This document shows positions 37,375-46,700 of a stretch of DNA of 64,000 bases, piece by piece (within the stretch, counting starts at the first letter, position 1; every line of letters starts with the position of its first letter). Made by a program: the position numbers and the translations under genes. Location: positions 9,947 to 73,946 of the forward strand of contig JBKGHI010000011.1 of the NCBI GenBank assembly GCA_046520405.1. The letters run 5' to 3'. This DNA is from Myxococcus sp046520405. GTDB taxonomy: Bacteria > Myxococcota > Myxococcia > Myxococcales > Myxococcaceae. Below the pieces are notes generated by a model, which was not told where the DNA came from, did no database searches, and worked only from the letters and a program-made list of their open reading frames with translations.

Positions 37375-39879
37375 ATGGCCCCTCCTGCCTCCGCCTCCCA
37401 GCAGCCCCGCCCCGCCCAGCCGGCCACGACCGACGACAGCGGGCTTGGGAACGACGCGGCCAGCCTGCGCCGCTCCTTCCTCGACCACGTCCGTTACTCG
37501 CGCGGCAAGAACTACGAGTCGTCCACCCCCCATGACCGCTTCATGGCGCTGTCGCTCGCGGTGCGGGACAGGCTGGCGGACCGGTGGGTGAAGACGTCAC
37601 GCTCGTATTACGAGAAGGACGTCAAGCGCGCCTATTACCTGTCCGCCGAGTACCTGCTGGGTCGGGCCCTGGGCAACAACCTGCTGAACCTGGGGATGTA
37701 CGACGCGGCCGCCGAGTCGATGCGGGAGGTGGGGGTGGACCTCACCAACCTGCTGGAGATGGAGCCGGACGCGGGCCTGGGCAACGGCGGCCTGGGCCGC
37801 CTGGCCGCGTGCTTCATGGAGTCGCTGGCCACGCTGGCCTACCCCGGCATGGGGTACGGCATCCGCTACGAGTTCGGCATCTTCACGCAGGACATCGTGG
37901 ACGGGTACCAGGTGGAGCGCGCCGACGAGTGGCTCAAGTTCGGCAACCCGTGGGAAATCGTCCGGCCGGAGAAGGCGGTGCCGGTGCGCTTCTTCGGGCG
38001 CGTGGAGCACCACCAGGGCCCGGATGGCCGGCCCGTGGCGCGCTGGGTGGGCGGCAAGACGGTGATTGGCGTGCCGTATGACACGCCCATCGCCGGGTAC
38101 CACAACAACACCGTCAACACGCTGCGGCTGTGGCAGGCGCGCGCCTCCGAGGAGTTCGACCTGCTGCTGTTCAACGCGGGCGACTACGAGCGCTCGGTGG
38201 TGGAGAAGAACGACTCGGAGGTCATCTCCAAGGTCCTCTACCCCAACGACGCGTTCCAGGCCGGCAAGGAGCTGCGGCTCAAGCAGCAGTACTTCTTCGT
38301 CGCGTGCTCCATCGCGGACATCGTCCGGCGCTACCTGAAGAACCACACGGACTTCCGGGACTTCTCCCGCAAGGCGGCCATCCAGCTCAACGACACGCAC
38401 CCGGCCATTGGCGTGGCGGAGCTGATGCGCGTGCTCGTGGACGAGAAGCGCCTGCTCTGGGACGAGGCGTGGACGATTACCCAGGAGACGTTCGGCTACA
38501 CCAACCACACGCTGCTGGCCGAGGCGATGGAGAAGTGGCCGGCGACGCTCTTCGAGCGGCTGCTGCCCCGGCACCTGGAAATCATCTACGAAATCAACTC
38601 GCGCTTCCTGCGGCAGGTGCAGATTCGCTACCCGTACGACCAGGAGAAGATGCAGCGGATGAGCCTGGTGGAGGAAGGGGCGGAGAAGAAGATTCGCATG
38701 GCCCACCTCGCCGTCGTGGGCAGCCACAGCGTCAACGGCGTGGCCGCGCTGCACACGGACCTGCTGCGCCGGGACGTGCTGACGGACTTCGCGTCCATGA
38801 ACCCGGAGCGGTTCAACAACAAGACGAACGGCGTGACGCCGCGCCGCTGGCTGGCGTGGTGCAACCCCCGCCTGTCCAAGCTGATTACGTCCCGCATCGG
38901 TGACGGCTGGGCCACGGACCTGGACAAGCTCACGAAGCTGGAGGCGCACGCGGAGGACCCGGAGTTCCGCAAGGCCTTCCGTGACGTGAAGCGCGCCAAC
39001 AAGGAAGACCTGGCGCGGCACATCCGGGATTTGCGCTGGGTGCAGCTCAATCCGGACGCCATCTTCGACGTGCAGATCAAGCGCCTGCACGAGTACAAGC
39101 GCCAGCTCCTCAACGCGCTGCACATCGTGGCGCTGTGGATGAAGGCGCGCAGGGACCCGTCCACCATCATCCACCCGCGGGCGTTCATCTTCGGCGCCAA
39201 GGCGGCGCCGGGCTACCACCTGGCGAAGCTGACCATCCGGCTCATCAACGGCATCGCCGAGGTGGTGAACAGCGACGCGGGCACCACGGGCCTCCAGGTG
39301 GTGTTCGCCCCCAACTACCGGGTGAGCCTGGCCGAGCGCATCATCCCCGCCGCCGACGTGTCCGAGCAGATCTCCACCGCGGGCATGGAGGCGTCCGGCA
39401 CCGGCAACATGAAGCTGATGCTCAACGGCGCGCTGACGCTGGGCACGCTGGACGGCGCCAACGTGGAGATTCGCGACGCGGTGGGCGATGAGAACTTCTT
39501 CCTCTTCGGCCTCACGGCGGACGAGGTGATTGCCCGCAAGCGCGAGGGCTACCGGCCGCGCGACGCGTACAACCAGCACCAGGAGCTGCGCGAGGCGCTG
39601 GACCTGATTTCCACCGGCTTCTTCTCGCCGGAGGACAAGCACCTCTTCAAGCCGCTGGTGGACAGCCTCCTGGAGGAGGACCGCTACCTCATGCTGGCGG
39701 ACTTCCCGTCGTACATGGCGAAGCAGGAGGAAGTCGCGCACGCCTACAAGGACGCGGACAACTGGGCGCGCAAGTGCATCATCAACGTGGCGCGCGGCGG
39801 CATCTTCTCCTCGGACCGGACCATCAAGCAGTACGCCGAGGAAATCTGGCGCATCCAGCAGACGCCCGTGGACCCGTAG
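37375..39879 (+). CDS. glgP: Glycogen/starch phosphorylase
   Basis: An 834-residue GT35 enzyme that releases glucose-1-phosphate from alpha-1,4-glucans with PLP. The N-terminal block is SRSYYEKDVKRAYYLSAEYL, with the active site GLGNGGLGRLAACFM. The PLP-binding lysine is Lys680 in SGTGNMKLMLNGA. The length fits the family (about 810-840). Start ATG 37375 follows CCCAGCGAC and precedes a Pro/Ala-rich N-terminal stretch of about 25 residues before the conserved domain. Myxobacteria store glycogen before sporulation, so the gene belongs to storage turnover. It is divergent from the DUF2378 gene. Confidence 0.93.
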   Translation: MAPPASASQQPRPAQPATTDDSGLGNDAASLRRSFLDHVRYSRGKNYESSTPHDRFMALSLAVRDRLADRWVKTSRSYYEKDVKRAYYLSAEYLLGRALGNNLLNLGMYDAAAESMREVGVDLTNLLEMEPDAGLGNGGLGRLAACFMESLATLAYPGMGYGIRYEFGIFTQDIVDGYQVERADEWLKFGNPWEIVRPEKAVPVRFFGRVEHHQGPDGRPVARWVGGKTVIGVPYDTPIAGYHNNTVNTLRLWQARASEEFDLLLFNAGDYERSVVEKNDSEVISKVLYPNDAFQAGKELRLKQQYFFVACSIADIVRRYLKNHTDFRDFSRKAAIQLNDTHPAIGVAELMRVLVDEKRLLWDEAWTITQETFGYTNHTLLAEAMEKWPATLFERLLPRHLEIIYEINSRFLRQVQIRYPYDQEKMQRMSLVEEGAEKKIRMAHLAVVGSHSVNGVAALHTDLLRRDVLTDFASMNPERFNNKTNGVTPRRWLAWCNPRLSKLITSRIGDGWATDLDKLTKLEAHAEDPEFRKAFRDVKRANKEDLARHIRDLRWVQLNPDAIFDVQIKRLHEYKRQLLNALHIVALWMKARRDPSTIIHPRAFIFGAKAAPGYHLAKLTIRLINGIAEVVNSDAGTTGLQVVFAPNYRVSLAERIIPAADVSEQISTAGMEASGTGNMKLMLNGALTLGTLDGANVEIRDAVGDENFFLFGLTADEVIARKREGYRPRDAYNQHQELREALDLISTGFFSPEDKHLFKPLVDSLLEEDRYLMLADFPSYMAKQEEVAHAYKDADNWARKCIINVARGGIFSSDRTIKQYAEEIWRIQQTPVDP

Positions 39880-39906
39880 GCACCGGGGCCGCATCCCCTC
39901 CCCTGA

Positions 39907-39928
39907 CGGCCGGTGACTTCGCCGGCCG
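39907..39928 (+). terminator. Hairpin after glgP, possible terminator
   Basis: CGGCCGG (39907-39913) pairs with CCGGCCG (39922-39928) around an 8-base loop, 28 bases after the glgP stop. There is no T-run. Confidence 0.3.
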
Positions 39929-40046
39929 CAGGGCGGTGGAGGACGTGGTGCGGGTCTTCACGCCGGACGCGCGGTACGAGCCGTGCGCCGGGCAGCCGCG
40001 CCGGAGGCCTCGCGTAGGTGCGTGAGGCCTTCGAGGCGCGGTTCCC

Positions 40047-40319
40047 TCACCAGCTCCAGCAGGCGCCGTAGGCCGTACGCCTGCAGATGGTGTTCGCCAC
40101 GTTCTGACAATTGCCCCATTCAACGCCACCAGCGAACTCCCACGGAGACGAGCTGGTGCACTTGAAGGTACAGATGGCGCCCGGGATATAGCCCTCACAG
40201 ATGGCCTGCTCCGCCGTAGTCAGCGTCGAGCCGTCGGCGTCCTCCATCTCCGGCCCCCCGCAGGCGCTGACGAGGAACCCGAGCGACACGCTAGCGAACA
40301 CGGCCATTGCCTTCTTCAT
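40047..40319 (-). CDS. Small Cys-rich lipoprotein
   Basis: A 90-residue protein. The ATG at 40319 is preceded by GGGGAAG and opens a lipoprotein signal (KKAMAVFASVSLGFLVSAC) with lipobox VSAC. The mature 71 residues hold six further Cys in the order CEG, CTFKC, NCQN, CRR and ACWSW, probably three disulfides. The N-terminal Asp/Ser/Thr stretch (EMEDADGSTLTTAEQ) is common in small secreted myxobacterial proteins. The sequence is less GC-rich than its neighbours, notably in the leader. I recognise no family; a surface or antimicrobial role would be a guess. A possible -35 TTGGCT and -10 TATCCG with an 18-base gap lies upstream. Confidence 0.55.
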   Translation of the reverse strand: MKKAMAVFASVSLGFLVSACGGPEMEDADGSTLTTAEQAICEGYIPGAICTFKCTSSSPWEFAGGVEWGNCQNVANTICRRTAYGACWSW

Positions 40320-40565
40320 GATTGTCTTCCCCTTTTCATTGCCAGACAGGAACCCTGGCCCAACGGGCCATATCCTGACTTCAAAACGGATAGTCTGAAT
40401 TACAGTCAAAAGCCAAATACCTCACAGATACGCCTCCTGCCGGCGTCGTGCGGGGAACATCCGCGGTGTCCGCTGAACATCAGTGGACGTCCGTGGCCTC
40501 CGGTTCCGCCCGAGGGACTGGGGGGTGATTGGCATTGGCGCCGCCTCGGCCCAGGACCTGTTGGC

Positions 40566-41633
40566 ATGCGCATGCAAGCCAAATGGGTCCTGGGAATGAG
40601 TGCCGCCATGCTGGGCCTGATTGTGGGATGGCGTCTTCTCTCCATTGGACAGACATCCGGCGCGGCGCCCATCCCGGACACCCTGGGTGCCCATGGCCAC
40701 GCACCGCCCACGCCAGGCGTCCCGGTGAGCCGCCCGCCCATGCCAGACGTCGTCGATCCAGCCGATCCGGCGCCAGCGGCCCTGGATGAGGAGTGGGAGG
40801 TGCTGCGGCTCTCGCTGTTGGAGCGCTTTGGCGCGCGGCTTCATGAGCCGCCCGTGCAGCTCCGGCTGCTGGAACAGCTCATGCGGTACTTCCAGGCGCG
40901 TTCGCCGGACCGGTGGCGCGAGGAACTCCTGGCGTTCCTCCGGCAGGCCTTTCCCAACCAATACGAGGCGCTGGCCGCCCTGCTTCGCGACCGCCTCGAC
41001 TACGAGAAGTGGGTGAAGGACAACGACGCGTACCTGCGAGGGCTGGACTCCAAGCAGCGCCGCTCCGCCGTCTGGGATGCGCGCAATCGCCTCTTCGGGC
41101 GGGAGACGGCGGCGCGCCTCTGGGCCTCCGAGTTGAAGCACCAGGCCCTGGTGGACGCGCTCCAGGTGCTGGATGCGAGGGCAGACCTGCTCCTCCCGGC
41201 CAAACTGTCTGCCTTCAAAGAGCACCTGGGCGAGGCCTACGGCGACGAGGCCCCGGCACACCTCGCCCTGCATCCCCAGGAAACGATGAACCGCTTCCTG
41301 GACCTTCCCTCCGTGCAGCGCGAGCTGACAGGCATGACACAGACCGAGCGGATGCGAAGCCTGCGCGCCGTGCGCCTGGCGATGGGGCTCGACGGCGAAG
41401 CGCTGCGGCGCTGGGACACCCTGGACCAGATGCGTGACGCCCGCTGGGAGGCGGGCCACCGGTACATGGCGGAGCGCTCGACGCTGGCACGCACGCTCAC
41501 CGGTGACGCGCTGGAGGCCCGGCTCCGGGAGGTCCGCGCTCGGTACTTCGGCACCGAGGCGGACGTCATCGCCCAGGAGGAAGCCAGTGGCCTCTTCCGC
41601 TTCACGCGCCCCCGGCAGTGGGGGCGCAACTGA
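40566..41633 (+). CDS. Helical periplasmic protein resembling lipase secretion chaperones (LifO-like)
   Basis: A 355-residue protein with an N-terminal membrane anchor (WVLGMSAAMLGLIVGWRLL) and a Pro-rich spacer, then about 270 residues of long helices rich in Leu, Arg, Glu and Ala (LRLLEQLMRYFQARSPDRW; ARNRLFGRETAARLWASEL; LEARLREVRARYFGTEADVI). This layout (anchor, variable spacer, extended helical arm with FG-E repeats) matches LifO/Lif steric foldases, which fold secreted lipases in the periplasm. However, the diagnostic RXXFDY motif is not evident and no lipase gene is adjacent, so the assignment is tentative. Confidence 0.45.
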   Translation: MRMQAKWVLGMSAAMLGLIVGWRLLSIGQTSGAAPIPDTLGAHGHAPPTPGVPVSRPPMPDVVDPADPAPAALDEEWEVLRLSLLERFGARLHEPPVQLRLLEQLMRYFQARSPDRWREELLAFLRQAFPNQYEALAALLRDRLDYEKWVKDNDAYLRGLDSKQRRSAVWDARNRLFGRETAARLWASELKHQALVDALQVLDARADLLLPAKLSAFKEHLGEAYGDEAPAHLALHPQETMNRFLDLPSVQRELTGMTQTERMRSLRAVRLAMGLDGEALRRWDTLDQMRDARWEAGHRYMAERSTLARTLTGDALEARLREVRARYFGTEADVIAQEEASGLFRFTRPRQWGRN

Positions 41634-41648
41634 AGCGCGCACGCGGCG

Positions 41649-43601
41649 TCACGCCGCCTGGTTGAGCCACTCCTCGTAGGCGCGGAAGTCGTAGTCGCGA
41701 CCGAGGAAGGCATTCACCAGCCGGGCCGCGTCATCCGAACCGCCCGGCTCCAGCACCGCGCGCCGGTAGGCCTGGGCGGGCTCCGGCGACAGCAGCCCCT
41801 TCTCCTGGAACACCGTGAACAGGTCCTTCGCGATGACGAGCGACCACATGTACGTGTAGTAGTTGGACGAGTACCCGTCGAGGTGGCCGAAGGAGAGGTG
41901 GAAGTAGGTGCCCTCCACGTACGGGAAGGGCGTGAACTTCCCCTGGAGCTCGCGCACCAGCGACACCGCGTCCACGCGCTCCGGCTTGCGGCGGTACAGC
42001 TCCAGGCTGAGCGCCGCGTAGAACATCTGCTGGCGCACCCACAGCCCCTTGCCGAACTCCTCCGCGCGGCGCATCCGCTCCACCACGTCCGCGGGGATGG
42101 GCTCGTTCGTCTGGTAGTGCTTCGCGAACGTCTGGAGGCTGGCGGTGTCCCGCGCCCACTCCTCCAGCATCTGCGACGGCGCCTCCACGAAGTCCCACTC
42201 CGTGCGCACGCCCGACACGCCCGCCCAGCGCGTGTGGCCGCCGAAGATGTGGTGCAGCAGGTGGCCGAACTCGTGGAAGAAGGTCTCCACGTCGCTGTGC
42301 TGAAGCAGCGCGGGCTCCGCGCCCGGACGGGGGAAGTTGCAGACGAGCACCCCTTCCGGCAGCCGCCGGCCCGACTTCCCGCTGGTCAGCGTGAACTGGG
42401 CCGCGTGCTTGTACTTGTCATCGCGCGGGTGCATGTCCAGGTAGAAGCGGCCGCGCAGCTTCGCGCCCTCGAACACGTCGTAGGCCTCCACGTCCGGGTG
42501 CCACACCGATGCATCCGGGACGCGGCGGTAGGTGACGCCGAACAGGCGCGCCGTCAGGTCGAGCACGCCCTGCTTCACGCGCGAGTACTCGTAGTAGGGC
42601 CGCACCACCTGCGAGTCGAAGGCGTACTGCTCCGCCTTCACGCGGTCCTCCAGGTACGCCTGGTCCCACGGGTTGACGCGCTCGGCGCCCGGGACGTCGC
42701 GGCGCTTGCGCTCCAGCAGCGTGGCGTAATCGCGCTCCATGCGCGCGCCGGACGCAGCGGCGATCTTCTCGATGAAGTCCGAGGCCGCCCCCTCGTCCCG
42801 AATCATCTTGTCCTCGGTCGCGTAGGCCGCCCAGTTCCGGTAGCCCAGCAGCGTGACCAGCTCGTTCCTGCGGGACACCATGCGCTGCAGGACGTCCGCG
42901 TTGGCGGGGTGGCCGCGCTGGCGGAAGACGCGCCACATCTGCTCGCGGGCCTGGGCGTCGCGCGAGTACGTCATGAAGGGGACGATGTCCGGGTAGTCCG
43001 TGGTGATGCGCACCTTGCCGTCCGGCCCGGGCGGGTGGGCGCGCACGTAGTCGTCCGGCAGGCCCTCCAGCGCGGACGGCGGCAGCGCCTCCGTGCGCGT
43101 GTCCTGGCGGATGTTGCGGCTGAACTCCTGGCCGATGCGGACCAGCTCCTCCTGGAGCGCCTTCACCCGGGCGCGGGTGGCGTCATCCCGGTCCACGCCG
43201 GCGCGGCGGAACTCGCGGAGCACCTTCTCCATCCACTTGCGCGTGGCGGCGTCCTCGCCGGACAAATCCAACGCGGCCAGCACGTCATAGACGCCCCGGT
43301 CCATGCGGATGTCGTTGCTGAGCGTCTCCAGCGCCTGCTCGGCGGCCTCGGCGGCCTCGCGCATGGCGGCGTCCGGGTGCGCGTGGCGGGCGACGCTGGC
43401 CCGGGCTCCGGCGTCATCGAGCGCGGCCGTGGCCTCGTCGTAGAGCTCCAGCACTTCACGCGTGACGTAAGGGGGACGGAGGGCCTTGAGCTGGGCGATT
43501 CCCGCCCGGGCGGCGGCCATGGCCTCCTCACCGGCGCGCGTGAATTCGGCCGGTGGGCAGGTGACGAGGCGGGCGGCGTCGGGGACTTGGCTCTCTGACA
43601 C
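41649..43601 (-). CDS. M3 family oligopeptidase
   Basis: A 650-residue zinc oligopeptidase (thimet/oligopeptidase A/Dcp type). The zinc motif is HEFGHLLHHIFGG, followed by GVRTEWDFVEAPSQMLEEW, which supplies the third ligand. The N-terminal half is helical, as in the family. It cleaves short peptides in the cytoplasm or periplasm; there is no signal peptide. The GTG at 43601 is chosen because AGGAG lies 7 bases upstream; an upstream ATG at 43739 would add a non-conserved Arg/Ser-rich stretch and pass through the terminator region at 43688. The stop codon sits in the loop of a GCGGCG/CGCCGC hairpin (41643-41657). Confidence 0.88.
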   Translation of the reverse strand: MSESQVPDAARLVTCPPAEFTRAGEEAMAAARAGIAQLKALRPPYVTREVLELYDEATAALDDAGARASVARHAHPDAAMREAAEAAEQALETLSNDIRMDRGVYDVLAALDLSGEDAATRKWMEKVLREFRRAGVDRDDATRARVKALQEELVRIGQEFSRNIRQDTRTEALPPSALEGLPDDYVRAHPPGPDGKVRITTDYPDIVPFMTYSRDAQAREQMWRVFRQRGHPANADVLQRMVSRRNELVTLLGYRNWAAYATEDKMIRDEGAASDFIEKIAAASGARMERDYATLLERKRRDVPGAERVNPWDQAYLEDRVKAEQYAFDSQVVRPYYEYSRVKQGVLDLTARLFGVTYRRVPDASVWHPDVEAYDVFEGAKLRGRFYLDMHPRDDKYKHAAQFTLTSGKSGRRLPEGVLVCNFPRPGAEPALLQHSDVETFFHEFGHLLHHIFGGHTRWAGVSGVRTEWDFVEAPSQMLEEWARDTASLQTFAKHYQTNEPIPADVVERMRRAEEFGKGLWVRQQMFYAALSLELYRRKPERVDAVSLVRELQGKFTPFPYVEGTYFHLSFGHLDGYSSNYYTYMWSLVIAKDLFTVFQEKGLLSPEPAQAYRRAVLEPGGSDDAARLVNAFLGRDYDFRAYEEWLNQAA

Positions 43602-43687
43602 AGTCTGCTCCTGGGCGATGTGACGGCGAAGGTACGGCCGCAAAGGTAATGCGCCGGACGCCGGGGAGCAGCAGGGATTGGCGGTGG

Positions 43688-43729
43688 AAAAAGCAGAGGC
43701 CGCCCGGCGCATGCACGCCCGGCGGCCTC
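43688..43729 (-). terminator. Strong rho-independent terminator after the large lipoprotein gene
   Basis: On the minus strand GAGGCCGCC (43729-43721) pairs with GGCGGCCTC (43704-43696). An inner GGGCG/CGCC pairing tightens the loop, and the hairpin is followed by TGCTTTTTCC. It lies 28 bases downstream of the stop at 43757 and separates that gene from the M3 peptidase. Confidence 0.75.
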
Positions 43730-43756
43730 CATGAGACACGCGGTCCCTCCGCCCGG

Positions 43757-46700
43757 TTACGGCTGTTCCGTCGGACTCAGGGAGTTCTGTGGCTGACGAA
43801 CGGCCCGGGTGACGAAGTCCGCGCTGTTGTTGTCCGAGTCCCAGCCGTTGCCAAATGACGCGTCAGCGCCGCCATCCGCCATGGTGGCGGAGGTCGAGGT
43901 GCTCAGGGCCTTCCGCTCCAGGCTTCCGCCCACCGCGGGGTGAGCGGGCGCGGCGGTGCCCTCGGGCGAGTTCCCGGTGCCCCACGCCACCTTATCCACC
44001 ACCGCCACGTCATTGACCTGGGTCGACAGTCCAGGACCGATACGGACATGGCCGCCAGCCGTCGTGGACGACGACATGTCGAACGAATAGCCCACGTCCC
44101 GCGCGACGGGACTGCTGTAGTTGGCCCCTCCCAGCAGGAAGTACCCATGGGCGCGGATGACAGTCCCGTTGGGGATGGTCACGCTGGCGGAGTACGAAGT
44201 CCCCGTCGCGGACTTGTACTGCACCTGCCAGCCGCCGATGGCCACGTCGGCGTTCGTCGGGTTGTAGAGCTCGATGAACTCATTGGTCGCCTGATTTCCA
44301 GTGCCGTTCCCGCCGCTCACCTCGCTGATGACCACGTGGTTGGCCCCCTGGGGCGGCGGAACCACCGTCACCGTGCCGTAGTTGCCCGTGCTCCCCTCCG
44401 CGACGACGCCGTCCTGGTCGCAGTACACCCAAGCCTGGGCCGCCTCGGGGCCCTGGGTGAAGCGGTAGCGGAAGCCGTAGACGTAGTCGCCCGCCGCCGG
44501 GATGTTCAGCGGCGCCACCAGCTCGTCGTTGTTGCCCGGGCCCGCGAAGCCCGCGTTGGGCTCGGCCGCCACCCACGTCCACGAGGCCGGCGACGCGGCA
44601 TCCGTCCCGTAGCCCAGCTCCGCCACGAGGTGCGGGAAGCTGTCGTTTCCGTTCTGGTTCCGGTTGCTGACTTGCGCCTCGTAGAACTGGCTGTAGACAG
44701 ACTCGTCGCGGCCGGCCCGGATGGGCTCGGCGAAGGACTTCGGGTACTGGATGGCGCAGTAGTCCACCGGGCTGGTGATTTCCACGCCGCAGGACGCGTT
44801 GGCGGCACCCGGCGTGCCCTGGCCACCGCCCGGGAGCACCGCCTCCGAATCACACCAGTACCAGGCGTGCTGACTGGCCCGCGTGCCCACCACCACGGAC
44901 GACAGGTTCATCGACCGCCCCGTCGTCTGCGGGAAGGAGGCCGTGTACGCCACGTCATCCACCACGGTGACGCCCATCTCGACGAAGAGGTGCCCCTCGT
45001 GTCCAAGCTGGAAGAGCGTGCTCCCGTAGCCGTACTGCGCCGCCACACCACCGTTGGTGGCCACGTCCGTGTTGTTCGCGAGGACGAAGGTGCCCCGCCC
45101 CGGGATGATGAGCGGCCGGTCCCCGGGCGTCAGTACGCTGAAGTCCGTCTCGCCTCCCACGCCGTTATCGAAGCGGATGCGCAGGTTCGCCACGTCGCGC
45201 GGCCCGTCGACGGTGCTGGTCAGCTCGATGTACTCGGTGGTGTTCGCGTCCGGGCGGTGCAGCACTTCGCTGATGACCAGCTCACCCGCCACGGGCGCGG
45301 GCGCCGCGTCACACGCCCCCGCGATGCAGACGCCATCCTGGCCCGGGCAGACCTCCGGGGTCTCCGTGTACTGGCACTCCGCAATCCCCCCCGTCACCAC
45401 ACACGCCTCCGCGTACGTCACACGCTGCACGCCGTCCTCGTCACACGCCGGCGCGCGCGGCTCGCAGATGATGTCGCCGCAGAGGCCCGGCACCTCGATG
45501 GAGGTGAAGGCCGCGGTGCTGCCGTTGTTGGCGCCGTCGAAGACGCGGAGCCCGAAGTACCAGGTGGCCGCCGCGGAGGGCGGCAGGGCGTGAATCACCT
45601 CTTCCGCCTGTCCCGGCGCCTGCGGCGCCTGGGTGTGCACCTCGGTGGCCAGCGCGAAGTTCTGCGCGTCCAGCGGCTCGGCGCTGTAACGCAGCTCATA
45701 GCGAGCCGCGTTGCCCAGGACGCCGTCATCCCCCGTGGCCAGCCACGTCAGGCGAACCGTGGCGTTGTCCACCAGGCTCGCGCTCAGCGCCGGCACGGCG
45801 GGCGCGACGTTGTCGGTGATGGTCACCACCGCATCAGCGGCCGACAGCGACGGACTCGCCGTGGTCGCGGAGAGCACGAAGCTGCCCTCCTGGTCCACCG
45901 TGAGGTCGTTGAAGACGGCCACACCCGCGACCGGTGCCACCGTCAGAGTGCCACCCAGCGTCACGCCCGTGGCGCCCACCAACTGGAGCGTCACGGAAGG
46001 CGACGTGACGTCCGCGACATTGCCGAACGCGTCCTGCAGCGCCACCCGCGTCTCAGCCAGCGGCTGACGGACGGTGCCTGACTCCGGCACCTCCACGAAC
46101 ACGAGCTGCGAGGGGCCCCCGCCTCCACGGTGAAGTCGTACGTGTTGGAGCGCCCGGCATCGACGTCCGTAAACGTCACCGACTGCGCACCCGCCGTCTG
46201 GAAGGTGATGCCAAACGTGTGCACACCCTGGTCCGCCTCCGTGTACGTGTACGCCGACAGGGGCGCCGCCTCCGGGTCCGTGGACGTGAGGTCCACCAGC
46301 CCCGTGTAGTCCGTCAGCACGTTGCCGAAGCGATCTCGCGCAGTGACGGTGAAGGACTGAAGCTCACCAGCGGCAGCCGCTTCGGACGGGCCCACCACGG
46401 CCAACTCCGAAAGGAGGCCGGGCTGCACTGTCACATCCGCGGACCCCGTCAGCGTGGACGCCGCCGTGTCCGTGACGACGAGCTGCCTGCTGCCCACCGC
46501 GGCGAACGTCACGTTGAAGAGGCGCTGGCCGGAGTCCGACTCGGTGAAGGTGTAGTCCGAAGGCACGGTCGCCTGCGCATCCCCCGGAACCGCGAAGTGG
46601 ACGGTGCCCCGGTAATCCGAGGCCAGGTTGCCGTGCGAATCACGCAGGAACACCATGGCCGCAATGGGGTCACCCGCGCGCGTCGTCGCGGCGGCCAGCT

